From the NCBI GenBank assembly GCA_025928645.1, contig JAICJD010000017.1, positions 1-33,966 of the forward strand: 33,966 nt of DNA, written 5' to 3'. Below are positions 14,716 to 22,964 of this stretch, in pieces (position 1 is the first letter of the stretch; each line of letters starts with the position of its first letter). This stretch comes from Gemmatimonadales bacterium (lineage in GTDB: Bacteria > Gemmatimonadota > Gemmatimonadetes > Gemmatimonadales > GWC2-71-9). Position numbers and translations under genes: made by a program. The notes beneath the pieces are model-generated. The model was not told the DNA's origin. It did no database searches and saw nothing but the letters and a program-made list of their open reading frames with translations.

Positions 14716-15141
14716 ATGGCACATGTGCGCGAGACCCGCACCCTGACGCTCGAGGGCGCGAGGGCCATGGCCGCCGCGGCGGAGGCGTTCGCCGCCGAGC
14801 GGAGCTGGACCGTTGCCGTCGCGGTGGTGGACCCGGCCGGCGGCCTGATACTCTTTCACTGCCTGGACGAGACCCAGCCGGGCAGCCAGGACATCGCGGT
14901 GCTCAAGGCGCGCACCGCGGCGCGGCTTCAGCGGCCTACCAAGGCCCTGGAAGACGGTGTTGCGGGCGGGCGCGCCGCCCTGATGACCTTACCCGGCAGC
15001 GTCCTGCTCGAGGGCGGCCTGCCGGTACGCGTGGACGGCCGCGTGGTGGGCGCGATCGGCGTGAGCGGCATGACCTCGGCGCAGGACGGCGAGGTTGCGG
15101 CGGCCGGGCTCACGGCGTTCGCGCCGCGCGCGCCGGCGTGA
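14716..15141 (+). CDS. GlcG/HbpS-like protein
   Basis: A 141-residue protein of the GlcG/HbpS (haem-degrading/DUF336) family. The order LTLEGARAMAAAAEAFAAE, TVAVAVVDPAGGLILFHCLDET, SQDIAVLKARTAARLQRPT, then GGLPVRVDGRVVGAIGVSGMTSAQDGEVA is diagnostic. Some members bind haem or corrinoids; no specific ligand can be assigned. There is no signal peptide. It starts 13 nt after the membrane protein stop and overlaps the DUF1272 gene by 4 nt. Confidence 0.9.
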   Translation: MAHVRETRTLTLEGARAMAAAAEAFAAERSWTVAVAVVDPAGGLILFHCLDETQPGSQDIAVLKARTAARLQRPTKALEDGVAGGRAALMTLPGSVLLEGGLPVRVDGRVVGAIGVSGMTSAQDGEVAAAGLTAFAPRAPA

Positions 15142-15317
15142 GCCTCGAGATGCGGGTGGAATGCGAGCGCTGCCGCGCCGGGCTCGCCCAGGGCGACCTC
15201 GCCTTCATCTGCAGCTACGAGTGCACCTTCTGCCCCTCGTGCACCATGACCCTCGGCCAGCGATGTCCCAATTGCGGCGGTGAGCTGGTGCGGAGACCTC
15301 GGCGGGCGGACGGATAG
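15138..15317 (+). CDS. DUF1272 eight-cysteine protein
   Basis: A 59-residue protein. It carries eight cysteines at 9, 12, 25, 29, 32, 35, 43 and 46, in the pattern CxxC, CxxxCxxCxxC and CPNCGGE, which is the DUF1272 zinc-ribbon-like family. It likely binds two metal ions (inference); the role is unknown. The GTG start overlaps the preceding stop by 4 nt and the TAG is one base before the start of the next gene. Length is normal for the family. Confidence 0.88.
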   Translation: MSLEMRVECERCRAGLAQGDLAFICSYECTFCPSCTMTLGQRCPNCGGELVRRPRRADG

Positions 15318-15318
15318 G

Positions 15319-16734
15319 GTGCGCCGCGCCCTGACGCTGGCGCTCGCGACGCTCGCTCCCATGCGCGCGCTCGCCGCCCAGGACGGCGCGACGCGCGCGG
15401 CGGTGGACCGGTTCGTCCGCCAGGAGCTCGCCCGCCAGCGGATTCCGGGCGTCTCGGTCGCGGTGCTGCGCGGCGATCGCATCGTGCTCATGCGCGGGTG
15501 GGGAGAGGCCAACGTCGAGCTCCGCGCGCCCGCCACCGACAGCACGGTGTACCAGTCGGGCTCGCTCGGCAAGCAATTCACGGCGGCGCTGGTGCTCCAG
15601 CTCGCGGCGGAGGGGAAGCTCGGGCTCGACCAGCCGATCCGCCGCTACCTGGCCGAAGGCCCGCCGGCCTGGGACTCCATCACCGTCCGGCACCTGCTCA
15701 CCCACACGTCGGGCATCCCCGACTATACCGACAGCGTCGTCGACCTCCGGCGCGACTACACCGAGGCGGAGCTGGTGCGGGTCGCGGCCGGGCTCAGGCC
15801 GCTGTTCCGGCCCGGCGAGCACTGGCGCTACAGCAACACCGGCTACGTGCTGCTCGGCGTGATCATCCGCCGCGTCACCGGGACCTTCTACGGCGATCTG
15901 CTCCGCCGGCGGATCTTCCTGCCGCTCGGCATGCGCAGCGCGCGCATCATCTCCGAGGCGGATATCGTACCCAACCGGGCGGCGGGCTACCGGCTCTCGG
16001 GCGACACGCTGCTCAACCAGGAGTGGGTGGCGCCGATGCTCAACACAACCGCCGACGGCTCCCTCTATCTCACCGTGCGCGACCTCGCCCGTTGGGTGAT
16101 GGGGTGGGATGCGGGCGCCGTCCTCTCCGCCCGCGACCGAGACCAGGCGTGGACGCCGGTCCGGCTCGAGGACGGGACGAGTTATCCCTACGGCTTCGGC
16201 TGGGAGCTGAACGAACTCCGAACGGTGCGGCGGATCGGCCACACGGGCTCGTGGCAAGGCTTCCGCACGGCGCTCGAGCGCTTTCCGGCCTCCGGCCTCA
16301 CGGTGATCGTCCTCGCCAATCTGGCCGAGGCGCACCCCGAAGCCATGGCGCTGGCCATCGCCGGACTGCTGGATTCGGCGCAGGTGCCGCCGCATCGGCT
16401 CGAGCGGCCGGTGTCCGGCTCGCGCCCCCCGGTGCCGCTGGAGACGCTGCTCGGCCGACTCGCCGACGGCGCGGACTCCGCCCTCACGGTCCCGGCGCTG
16501 CACGGGTTCCTGGGCGACGCGGAGCGGAGTGACTGGCGCGAGGCGCTGGCGGGCATCGTGCGCTGGACCGCGCTCGGCTGCGAGCGCGCGCGGGACCACC
16601 CGATCGAACGCCACGGTGCGTCTGTCGCCTGGATCTGCTACGCCCGGGGCGAGCGGCGCCGGGGCGGCATGGCCGCGAGCGTCCTGTTCACCGCTGACTG
16701 GCGCGTGGCCGACGCCGAGGCATACGACTACTGA
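15319..16734 (+). CDS. Exported serine hydrolase, beta-lactamase class C family
   Basis: A 471-residue exported protein of the class C beta-lactamase/penicillin-binding-protein-like hydrolase family. It has an N-terminal signal (LTLALATLAPMRALAAQ) and the three active-site motifs SLGK (82-85), YSN (171-173) and HTG (308-310). The domain ends near residue 360, and a C-terminal part of about 110 residues follows. Members are peptidases or esterases acting outside the cytoplasm; no antibiotic activity is implied. The GTG start is taken 2 nt after the DUF1272 stop because it opens directly on the signal peptide. Confidence 0.9.
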   Translation: MRRALTLALATLAPMRALAAQDGATRAAVDRFVRQELARQRIPGVSVAVLRGDRIVLMRGWGEANVELRAPATDSTVYQSGSLGKQFTAALVLQLAAEGKLGLDQPIRRYLAEGPPAWDSITVRHLLTHTSGIPDYTDSVVDLRRDYTEAELVRVAAGLRPLFRPGEHWRYSNTGYVLLGVIIRRVTGTFYGDLLRRRIFLPLGMRSARIISEADIVPNRAAGYRLSGDTLLNQEWVAPMLNTTADGSLYLTVRDLARWVMGWDAGAVLSARDRDQAWTPVRLEDGTSYPYGFGWELNELRTVRRIGHTGSWQGFRTALERFPASGLTVIVLANLAEAHPEAMALAIAGLLDSAQVPPHRLERPVSGSRPPVPLETLLGRLADGADSALTVPALHGFLGDAERSDWREALAGIVRWTALGCERARDHPIERHGASVAWICYARGERRRGGMAASVLFTADWRVADAEAYDY

Positions 16735-16760
16735 CGGGCGCTGGGGAGAAAGGAGGGCGA

Positions 16761-17057
16761 GTGTTCCACATCCTCTGGCAGTTCGAGACCAGCGACGAGC
16801 GGACGCCGGAGTTCGCGGCGGCCTATGGGCACGAGGGTCCCTGGACGGAGTTCTTCCGGCGCGCGCCGGGCTACCTCGGCACCGAGCTGTTTCGCCGAAG
16901 CGTGGGGTCGCCGTGCTTCCTGACGGTTGACCACTGGGAGAGCCGAACCGCCTACGAGACCTTCCGTCGCGAGCGGGCGACCGACTACGCGTCGTTGGAT
17001 CAGGCCTGCGAGGCGCTGACCACGAGCGAACGGTTCCTGACCGCCTGGGAGGACTAG
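16761..17057 (+). CDS. Antibiotic biosynthesis monooxygenase-like protein
   Basis: A 98-residue small alpha/beta-barrel protein. VFHILWQFETSDERTPEFAAAYG, FFRRAPGYLGTELFR, PCFLTVDHWESRTAYETFRRE and the final ERFLTAWED strand match the ABM-like dimeric barrel group. Whether it oxidises anything is unknown; many members do not. AGGAGGG sits just upstream of the GTG, a strong ribosome site that decides the start. Confidence 0.85.
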   Translation: MFHILWQFETSDERTPEFAAAYGHEGPWTEFFRRAPGYLGTELFRRSVGSPCFLTVDHWESRTAYETFRRERATDYASLDQACEALTTSERFLTAWED

Positions 17058-17130
17058 CGGACGCAACCTTTTCGGCCCGAGCCACGTCCAACACGGGGTC
17101 GCGCTCTCCTTCCCGCACCCCGAGCGAGCC

Positions 17131-19578
17131 ATGGACAGCCTGCTTCAGGATCTGCGCTACAGTCTCCGCCGCCTCCTCAAGAGCCCCACCTTCAGCCTCG
17201 TCGTGGTCCTCACGCTGGCCCTCGGCATCGGGGCCAATACCGCGATCTTCAGCGCCGTGAACGCGGTGCTGCTGCGCCCGCTCGGATACGGCGATCCCGG
17301 CCGGCTGGTCACCATCGAGCACTACTATCCGTCGCTCGGGGGCATGAAGGCGCCGGTGTCCGCGCCCGGCTTCGTGGACTACCAGCATCGGGCGCGCTCG
17401 ATCGAGTCCATGGCCGTCGAAGTCAACTGGGGTCCGAACCTGACCGGCCGGGGCGAGCCGGTCCGGCTCGTCGGCGCGCGGGTGAGCGGGCGGTACTTCG
17501 GGACCCTCGAGGTGCCGGCGCTGGCCGGCCGCACGCTGCTCCCGGGCGAAGACAGCGCTGGGCGGGACCATGTCGTGGTCCTGAGCTACGGCCTGTGGCA
17601 GCGGCAGTTCGGCGGGTCGGCCGCGGTGATCGGCCGGTCGCTCTCGCTCAACGGCGAGAGCTACGAAGTCGTGGGCGTCATGCCGCACGGCTTCCGCGAT
17701 GTCCAGAACCGCAACGTCGAGCTGTGGGCGCCGCTCTCGTTCCGGCCCGAGCAGCTGACAGACGACAACCGCACGAACGAGTACCTGAACCTGGTCGCCC
17801 GTACGCGGGTCGAGGTGCCGATGGAGCAGGCCGTCGCCGAGATGCGCACCATCGCCGAGCAGCTCAAGCGCCAATATCCCGACCAGTACATGTCCGACTG
17901 GAGCTTGATGGTGACGCCGCTGGCGCAGCGCATGGTCGGCAACGTGCGCCCGGCGCTGCTCGTGCTGCTGGGCGCCGTCGGGTTTGTGCTCCTCATCGCG
18001 TGTGCCAACGTCGCCAACCTCTTGCTGGCGCGGGCCGCGGCGCGCTCGAAGGAGATTGCGGTCCGCACCGCGCTGGGCGCGAGCCGTGACCGGCTGGTCC
18101 GCCAGCTCCTCACCGAGAGCGTCCTGCTCGCGCTCGCGGGCGGCGTGCTGGGCCTGTTCCTCGCCTTCTGGGGCGTGCGCGCGATCGTCGCCGTCAATCC
18201 CGCGAACCTGCCGCGCGCCGAGGAGATCGGGGTGGACGGCCCGGTCATGGTGTTCACGCTGGCGATCTCGCTGGTGACCGGCCTGATCTTCGGGCTGGCG
18301 CCGGCACTCCACACCGCCGCGGCCGACCTGCACGGCATGCTCAAGGAAGGCGGCCGCGGCAGCGCGGGCGACCGGAGCGGCCAGGGGCTGCGCCGGACGC
18401 TGGTGGTCGCGGAGGTCGCGCTCGCGCTGACGCTGCTCACCGGCGCGGGCCTGCTCATCAAGAGCTTCGCCCGGCTGCAAGGCGTGGACCCCGGCTTCGA
18501 GCCCGACCATCTGCTGACGTTCAACCTCGCGCTGCCGCCCGCGCGATATCCGTCGGATACCGCTCAGATCGCGTTCTTCGACCAGGCGTTGCCCGCGCTC
18601 GCGGCCGTGCCGGGCGTTCGGGGCGTGGGCGCCACCTCCGTGATGCCCTTCAGCGGCGGGTGGACCACCGGAAGCTTCGAGATCGAAGGCTATCAGCCGC
18701 CTCCCAAGCAGCCCAATCCCTGGGGCGACATCCGCGTCGTGAGCCCGGGCTACTTCGAGACGCTGCGGATCCCGCTGCGCCGGGGCCGCCTCCTGAACGA
18801 CCAGGACCGCGCCGGCGCGCCGCCCGTGGCGGTGATCGACGAGGAGTTCGTGCGGCGCTACTGGCCGCACGACGACCCCGTCGGCAAGCGGATCACCTTC
18901 GGCCCGCCGGCGGGCGCCGCCGACACCTCCGCGCGCGAGTGGATCCAGGTCGTGGGCGTGGTGGGGCACACCAAGCAGGAAGGGCTCGACGCGGAGAACC
19001 GGCTCCAGCTCTACCTGCCGCTCAGCCAGACCGGAAGACCGTTGCTGACCGTCGCCGTGCGCACGGCCGGCCAGCCCGAGACGTACGCCAACGCCGTCCG
19101 TCGAGCGGTCCGCTCGGTGGATCCGGACCAGCCGATCGCGAACATCGCCTCCATGGAGGAGCTGATGGCGAAATCGGTCGGGCAGCGGCGGCTGTCGATG
19201 ATGCTGCTGAGCCTGTTTTCGGGGATCGCGCTGGTGCTGGCCTCGGTGGGCATCTACGGGCTCATGAGCTATTCGGTGGCGCAGCGCTCACGCGAGCTCG
19301 GTGTGCGCATCGCCCTGGGCGCGGACCGCGCGGACGTGCTGCGGCTGGTGCTCCGCCAGGGCATGGTGCTGGCCGGTGCCGGCATTCTGCTCGGCGTGGC
19401 AGCGGCGTTCGCCCTCGGCCGCCTGATCGAGAGCCAGCTCTACGGCGTCCATGCGGACGACCCCGCCACCATCATCGCCGTCGCGCTCCTGCTCGGCGTC
19501 ACCGCGCTGGTGGCGAACCTGCTTCCCGCCTGGCGGGCGACCCGGGTGGATCCGGCCGTGGTCCTTCGCGAGGAGTGA
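17131..19578 (+). CDS. ABC transporter permease, ADOP type (duplicated MacB/FtsX)
   Basis: An 815-residue inner-membrane permease. It opens with DLRYSLRRLLKSPTFSLVVV and LALGIGANTAIFSAVNAVLLRPL, the signature of acidobacterial duplicated orphan permeases. Layout: helix 1 (21-46), extracytoplasmic MacB-like domain (50-270), FtsX helices near 275-297, 331-352 and 372-391, helix at 420-440, second extracytoplasmic domain (445-690), second FtsX set at 690-713, 745-767 and 779-800. Typical coupling motifs RTALGASRDRLVRQLLTES and RIALGADRADVLRLVLRQG are present. These act in MacB-type export or envelope signalling with an ATPase; none is encoded here. Confidence 0.93.
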   Translation: MDSLLQDLRYSLRRLLKSPTFSLVVVLTLALGIGANTAIFSAVNAVLLRPLGYGDPGRLVTIEHYYPSLGGMKAPVSAPGFVDYQHRARSIESMAVEVNWGPNLTGRGEPVRLVGARVSGRYFGTLEVPALAGRTLLPGEDSAGRDHVVVLSYGLWQRQFGGSAAVIGRSLSLNGESYEVVGVMPHGFRDVQNRNVELWAPLSFRPEQLTDDNRTNEYLNLVARTRVEVPMEQAVAEMRTIAEQLKRQYPDQYMSDWSLMVTPLAQRMVGNVRPALLVLLGAVGFVLLIACANVANLLLARAAARSKEIAVRTALGASRDRLVRQLLTESVLLALAGGVLGLFLAFWGVRAIVAVNPANLPRAEEIGVDGPVMVFTLAISLVTGLIFGLAPALHTAAADLHGMLKEGGRGSAGDRSGQGLRRTLVVAEVALALTLLTGAGLLIKSFARLQGVDPGFEPDHLLTFNLALPPARYPSDTAQIAFFDQALPALAAVPGVRGVGATSVMPFSGGWTTGSFEIEGYQPPPKQPNPWGDIRVVSPGYFETLRIPLRRGRLLNDQDRAGAPPVAVIDEEFVRRYWPHDDPVGKRITFGPPAGAADTSAREWIQVVGVVGHTKQEGLDAENRLQLYLPLSQTGRPLLTVAVRTAGQPETYANAVRRAVRSVDPDQPIANIASMEELMAKSVGQRRLSMMLLSLFSGIALVLASVGIYGLMSYSVAQRSRELGVRIALGADRADVLRLVLRQGMVLAGAGILLGVAAAFALGRLIESQLYGVHADDPATIIAVALLLGVTALVANLLPAWRATRVDPAVVLREE

Positions 19579-19614
19579 GCCCGTCGCCGGAAGTGAGCCC
19601 TCCGGTGCGCCGCC

Positions 19615-19836
19615 TCAGGACGTGAGATGCCCGCGGCCCTGGCGCCGCTCGGGGCCGTGGTAGGTCAGGAGCTTGCCGTGGCGGCGCTCGATGGCCGCAT
19701 CGCCGGCGGCGGGCTCGGGCAGTGGTGCCGCGTCGGGATTGGAGGCGGGGTGGCGGCCGTGGGCGCCGCTGTCGCCCGCGCCGCCCATCGCGGACTCGGG
19801 GGCGGGCGGAGGAGACTTCGCGCGGTCATCGGACAT
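19615..19836 (-). CDS. Small hydrophilic protein, unknown
   Basis: A 73-residue protein on the minus strand, Pro/Ala/Gly-rich in its first 50 residues and ending ERRHGKLLTYHGPERRQGR. The ATG has GAGG at a normal distance, and TAGCTTCG lies about 30 nt further upstream. It is likely disordered apart from the C-terminal motif. A 75-residue frame on the opposite strand covers the same DNA but lacks a ribosome site. I do not recognise the family. Confidence 0.6.
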   Translation of the reverse strand: MSDDRAKSPPPAPESAMGGAGDSGAHGRHPASNPDAAPLPEPAAGDAAIERRHGKLLTYHGPERRQGRGHLTS

Positions 19837-19864
19837 GTGAACCTCGGTGAATGAGTCGCTCGGC

Positions 19865-19872
19865 CGAAGCTA
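19865..19872 (-). promoter_or_regulatory. TAGCTTCG promoter-like element
   Basis: On the minus strand the bases read TAGCTTCG, about 30 nt before the ATG of the small hydrophilic protein at 19836. It is one mismatch from the TAnnTTG element found before several other genes here. Confidence 0.35.
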
Positions 19873-19918
19873 GGCCCGGGCCCCGGCGGTCGATGGGGCG
19901 CGCGTCACATCTGGCCGA

Positions 19919-20392
19919 ATGCATGCCATGATGTCACATTTCGGTCCATTCGACTTTCAACCAGGGCTTGTCGTGACCGAACCCCTCCCCGGGACGCATT
20001 GCATTCTCGTCGTCGACGACGAGGCCGCCGTACGCCGATTCGTGACCCGCGCCTTGCACGAGCAGGGCTTTCTCGTGCTCGAGGCGTTGGACGGCCTCGA
20101 GGCGCTCGACAGGGTGCGGGCCGCCCAGGTCGACGTACTCGTAAGCGACATCGTCATGCCGCGCCTCAATGGCGTTCAGCTCATGCAGGCGCTGGCCGCC
20201 TCGCATCCGCAGCTCCCGGTGGTCCTCATGTCCGGATACGCCACGCACGAGCTGGCGGGCATGGGCATCGCGGCTCCGTGCGCGCTGCTGACGAAGCCCT
20301 TTTCGGCCGAGCGATTGGTCGAGGAGGTACGACGGTGTCTCGGGGACGCGGATCCGATGGCCGTGGCGCCGCCGGGACGTGCGGAGGAGTAG
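19919..20392 (+). CDS. Single-domain response regulator receiver
   Basis: A 157-residue protein made almost entirely of a CheY-like receiver domain. The acidic pair is D33/D34 (VVDDE), the phosphoacceptor D77 (VSDIVMP), the switch Ser S105 (MSGY) and the conserved Lys K126 (TKPF). There is no output domain, so it would act by phosphorelay or protein binding. Start is uncertain: ATG at 19919 gives a 25-residue leader, while GTG at 19973 starts just before the domain. No histidine kinase is nearby. It converges with the next gene, leaving only 3 nt between stops. Confidence 0.88.
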   Translation: MHAMMSHFGPFDFQPGLVVTEPLPGTHCILVVDDEAAVRRFVTRALHEQGFLVLEALDGLEALDRVRAAQVDVLVSDIVMPRLNGVQLMQALAASHPQLPVVLMSGYATHELAGMGIAAPCALLTKPFSAERLVEEVRRCLGDADPMAVAPPGRAEE

Positions 20393-20395
20393 CGG

Positions 20396-20824
20396 CTAGA
20401 ACGCGGCCTGATCCTGGGCGACCGTATCCGAGGCCGGATTCGGATCGCCTTTCCACGTCGCCCAGGTGAGCGGACAGGGACTGCCGAACGGCGGGTCGGG
20501 GTGCCCGCTGTGTCCCACCAGATCGTGCAGCATCTCGTGCCGTACGACCATCTCGTTCATCTTCCAGTCCTGCGCCAGGTAGACCTTGTGACTCGGCTCC
20601 CAGTGCCCGGCGCATGTGCCGCTCGAGCACTTGAAGCCGTAGCCCGGCACTTCCGACCACTGGATCCGGTCGAAGTCGCCGCTCAGCCCGGAACACGCTT
20701 CCGTCTTCGCCCACCACTCGCGATAGACCGCCGGCGGCGCCATGGGCGAGTCGTCACCCGGGTCGAAGCCGCAGGCGGCAAGCGCGAGGAGCGCAAGGCT
20801 GAGCACGAAGCGACGGGCGGGCAC
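20396..20824 (-). CDS. HExxH lipoprotein, putative zinc metallopeptidase
   Basis: A 142-residue predicted lipoprotein: signal with lipobox LAAC (Cys18). The mature part has four more cysteines (44, 66, 71, 117), allowing two disulfides, and the motif HEMLHDLVGHSGHP at 96-109. HExxH with a nearby third His (105 or 108) is a zincin-like metal site, but spacing differs from the metzincin consensus. The small size implies a minimal domain. The GTG start has GAGG upstream on the minus strand. The protein family is unknown to me; peptidase activity is an inference. Confidence 0.78.
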   Translation of the reverse strand: MPARRFVLSLALLALAACGFDPGDDSPMAPPAVYREWWAKTEACSGLSGDFDRIQWSEVPGYGFKCSSGTCAGHWEPSHKVYLAQDWKMNEMVVRHEMLHDLVGHSGHPDPPFGSPCPLTWATWKGDPNPASDTVAQDQAAF

Positions 20825-20872
20825 GCCCGCCTCGAGGGCAACGGACGTGCCGCCTGGGGTCAGACACCTAAA

Positions 20873-20889
20873 GCGTTGCGCGACAACGC
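20873..20889. promoter_or_regulatory. Palindrome between divergent genes
   Basis: GCGTTG (20873-20878) and CAACGC (20884-20889) form a perfect inverted repeat around CGCGA, in the 122-nt space between the divergent HExxH lipoprotein and amino-acid permease genes. Its position and symmetry suit an operator, though it could be a hairpin. Confidence 0.4.
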
Positions 20890-20946
20890 GTCATCATTCC
20901 GGCTCGGACGCGCGTCGCCCCGCCATCTCTCAAGTTGCGAGGCGGC

Positions 20947-22293
20947 ATGACGACTTACGCTCGCCGGCTCGGTCTCTTCTCCGCCACCATGGCGGTCGTG
21001 GGTGGGATCATCGGCGGCGGCATCTTCCGAACGCCGGCCGCGGTGGCTGCGCGCGTCGAGTCGCCGGGCATGGTGCTGGCCGTCTGGGCGACCGGCGCCC
21101 TGGTTGCCCTCGTGGGAGCGTTCTGCTACGGCGAGCTCGGCCGGCGCCGGCCGAGCGCCGGTGGCGGTTACGTGTATCTCCGCGAGGCCTGGGGACCGTT
21201 GCCGGCGTTTCTCTACGGCTGGGCCCTGCTGCTCGTGATCGCCACGGGTGCGATCGCCGCCGTGGCCGTGACCTTCGCCGACTACATGGTGGCGCTCACC
21301 GGCCTGCCCACGGGATGGACGCTCCCGCTCGCGGTGGCGGCGATCGTGCTGCTCGCCGCCATCAACTGCGCCGGGGTGCGTCCCGGCGCGGTCACGGTCA
21401 ACCTGTTCACCGTGCTCAAGCTCGCGGCGCTTGCGGGGCTCATCGGCGCGGGGTTCGCGCTGGCGGCGCCGGCGGGAAGCCGTCCCGTTCCGATCCCGGC
21501 CGGCGGCGCGGGGCAGGGACTCCGTGCGTTCGGCGCGGCCCTGGTGCCCGTGTTGTTCACCTACGGCGGCTGGCAGCAGACCAACTTCGTCGCCGAGGAG
21601 ATCGTCGCGCCGGAGCGGACCCTCCCCCGCGCGCTCGTGCTCGGCGTGACGATCGTGGCCGCCGTCTACCTGCTCGCCAATCTCGCCTATCTGCGCGTGC
21701 TCGGCGCGGCCGGGCTCGCCGCGAGCACCGCGCCGGCCGCCGACACCATGCGCGATCTGCTGGGGCCCCTCGGCGCCACCTTCATCGCGGCGGGGATCGC
21801 GGCCTCGACCTTCGGCTTTCTCGACCTCGTGATCCTGGTGACGCCGCGGGTGCTGCAGGCCATGGCCGCCGACGGCGTGTTCTTTCCCCGGCTTGCCGCG
21901 TTGCACCCGCGCTACCGCACCCCCCTCGCCGCGATCGTCGCCGAGTCGGCGTGGGCGATCGTGCTCACCCTCACCGGCACGTTCGCGCAGCTGGTGGACT
22001 ATGTCTCCTTCGGCGATTGGATCTTCTTCGGGCTGACCGTGGCGGGGCTTTCGCGCATTCGCGCGGCCGACCGGCGCCGGCATGGCGACGCAGACCCTTC
22101 GAGCGTCCCGGGCTACCCCTGGACGCCGGCCCTGTTCGTGGCGGCGGCGGCGTTCGTGGTCGTGAGCGCGGTGCTGGAGAGTCCGCTGAACTCGGCGATC
22201 GGCACCGGGCTCCTGCTCCTCGGCGTGCCGGTGTACCTGTGGTGGCGACGCCCCGCGGCGGGGCGCGTCGGTGGGGCGGGGGAGACCGCATGA
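20947..22293 (+). CDS. APC family amino acid permease
   Basis: A 448-residue membrane transporter of the amino acid-polyamine-organocation superfamily with about 12 helices. The glycine-rich first helix GGIIGGGIFRTP (19-30) is the substrate-binding unwinding motif, CYGELGRRRPSAGGGYVYL (helix 2-3) is family-typical, and FTYGGWQQTNFVAEEI marks helix 6. ATG at 20947 is preferred, with GAGG upstream, over TTG at 20935. The substrate is unknown. The stop overlaps the lipoprotein start by 4 nt. Confidence 0.92.
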   Translation: MTTYARRLGLFSATMAVVGGIIGGGIFRTPAAVAARVESPGMVLAVWATGALVALVGAFCYGELGRRRPSAGGGYVYLREAWGPLPAFLYGWALLLVIATGAIAAVAVTFADYMVALTGLPTGWTLPLAVAAIVLLAAINCAGVRPGAVTVNLFTVLKLAALAGLIGAGFALAAPAGSRPVPIPAGGAGQGLRAFGAALVPVLFTYGGWQQTNFVAEEIVAPERTLPRALVLGVTIVAAVYLLANLAYLRVLGAAGLAASTAPAADTMRDLLGPLGATFIAAGIAASTFGFLDLVILVTPRVLQAMAADGVFFPRLAALHPRYRTPLAAIVAESAWAIVLTLTGTFAQLVDYVSFGDWIFFGLTVAGLSRIRAADRRRHGDADPSSVPGYPWTPALFVAAAAFVVVSAVLESPLNSAIGTGLLLLGVPVYLWWRRPAAGRVGGAGETA

Positions 22294-22964
22294 GGCCCCG
22301 ACTGCTCCTTGCCGGGCTGCTCGGCGCCTGCGGCGGCCGCGCACCGGGCACCCCTGCGCCGGCTCCTCCGCTCCGATTCGAGCTCCTGGGCAATGCGAGC
22401 GCGAGCGACAGCGGCCCTCCGACGCTGCGGGTGGACAGCCAGATCGTGACGATCCGCGGGGTCGACGTCCTCACCGAGGGCGCCGGCCTCTACGGCGACG
22501 TGGACCTCTCCGAGCCGCACACCCTGCGGCTCACGCTCTACGACTCAACGGCCGGGCGGCCGATCACCGATCCGCTGCCTCCTGCGCCCAGGTCCGCGCG
22601 GCGGCAGGTACTTTATGTCGCGCGGATCGGCCCGGTGCCGGCGGGACGCTACGAGGTGTGGGTTGGCCGGTACGATGCCCGCCGCAGGCTCGTCGAGGTG
22701 TCGCACCAGCCGCTGCGCATCGCAGTACCGCCGGCGCCCAAGCGCCGAGACGAGCGTCCTCGGCTCTTGCGCGAGCGACGTCCGTCACCGACACTCTGGA
22801 TGCCGCGTGTTAGTTGTGCGGCGCACCTCGAGGAGCTCCAATGCCGCTCACCCGGGAAGACGTACGCGCCTCCATCGAGCGCGCCGGTGACGAACACTGG
22901 CGTGCGCTCGTCGCTCACCACGAGGAAGCCTATCCAGCCAGCCGCCCCACTCCCGGCGACGTGA
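22290..22964 (+). CDS. Lipoprotein with an abnormal C-terminal extension
   Basis: A predicted lipoprotein with lipobox LGAC (Cys14) and a beta-sandwich-like mature domain: TLRVDSQIVTIRGVDVLTEG, HTLRLTLYDSTAGRPI, VLYVARIGPVPAGRYEVWVGRYDA and VSHQPLRIAVP, ending near residue 150 (about 22740). The frame then continues for about 75 residues of low-quality, Arg/Pro/Ser-rich sequence, passes a probable promoter at 22810 and overlaps the next gene by 124 nt. A frameshift or lost stop near 22740-22813 is likely; another frame stops with TAG at 22811-22813. The 22290-22740 part is secure. Confidence 0.7.
   Translation: MRPRLLLAGLLGACGGRAPGTPAPAPPLRFELLGNASASDSGPPTLRVDSQIVTIRGVDVLTEGAGLYGDVDLSEPHTLRLTLYDSTAGRPITDPLPPAPRSARRQVLYVARIGPVPAGRYEVWVGRYDARRRLVEVSHQPLRIAVPPAPKRRDERPRLLRERRPSPTLWMPRVSCAAHLEELQCRSPGKTYAPPSSAPVTNTGVRSSLTTRKPIQPAAPLPAT

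Noticed and set aside
15205-18969. A 1254-codon open frame on the minus strand
   Set aside because: It is antisense to the serine hydrolase, the ABM-like gene and the first part of the ADOP permease, is dominated by Arg/Ala/Gly/His/Glu, has no domain, and is expected in very GC-rich DNA where stop codons are rare opposite genes.
19592-19610. CCGGA/TCCGG hairpin after the ADOP permease as a terminator
   Set aside because: Only 5 bp of stem without a T-run; too weak in this GC-rich sequence.
19627-19854. A 75-codon plus-strand frame over the small minus-strand gene
   Set aside because: It has no ribosome site, and the minus-strand frame has both a ribosome site and a promoter-like box.
20860-22344. 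A 494-codon open frame on the minus strand
   Set aside because: It is the shadow of the amino-acid permease, with biased Arg/Gly/His/Glu composition.
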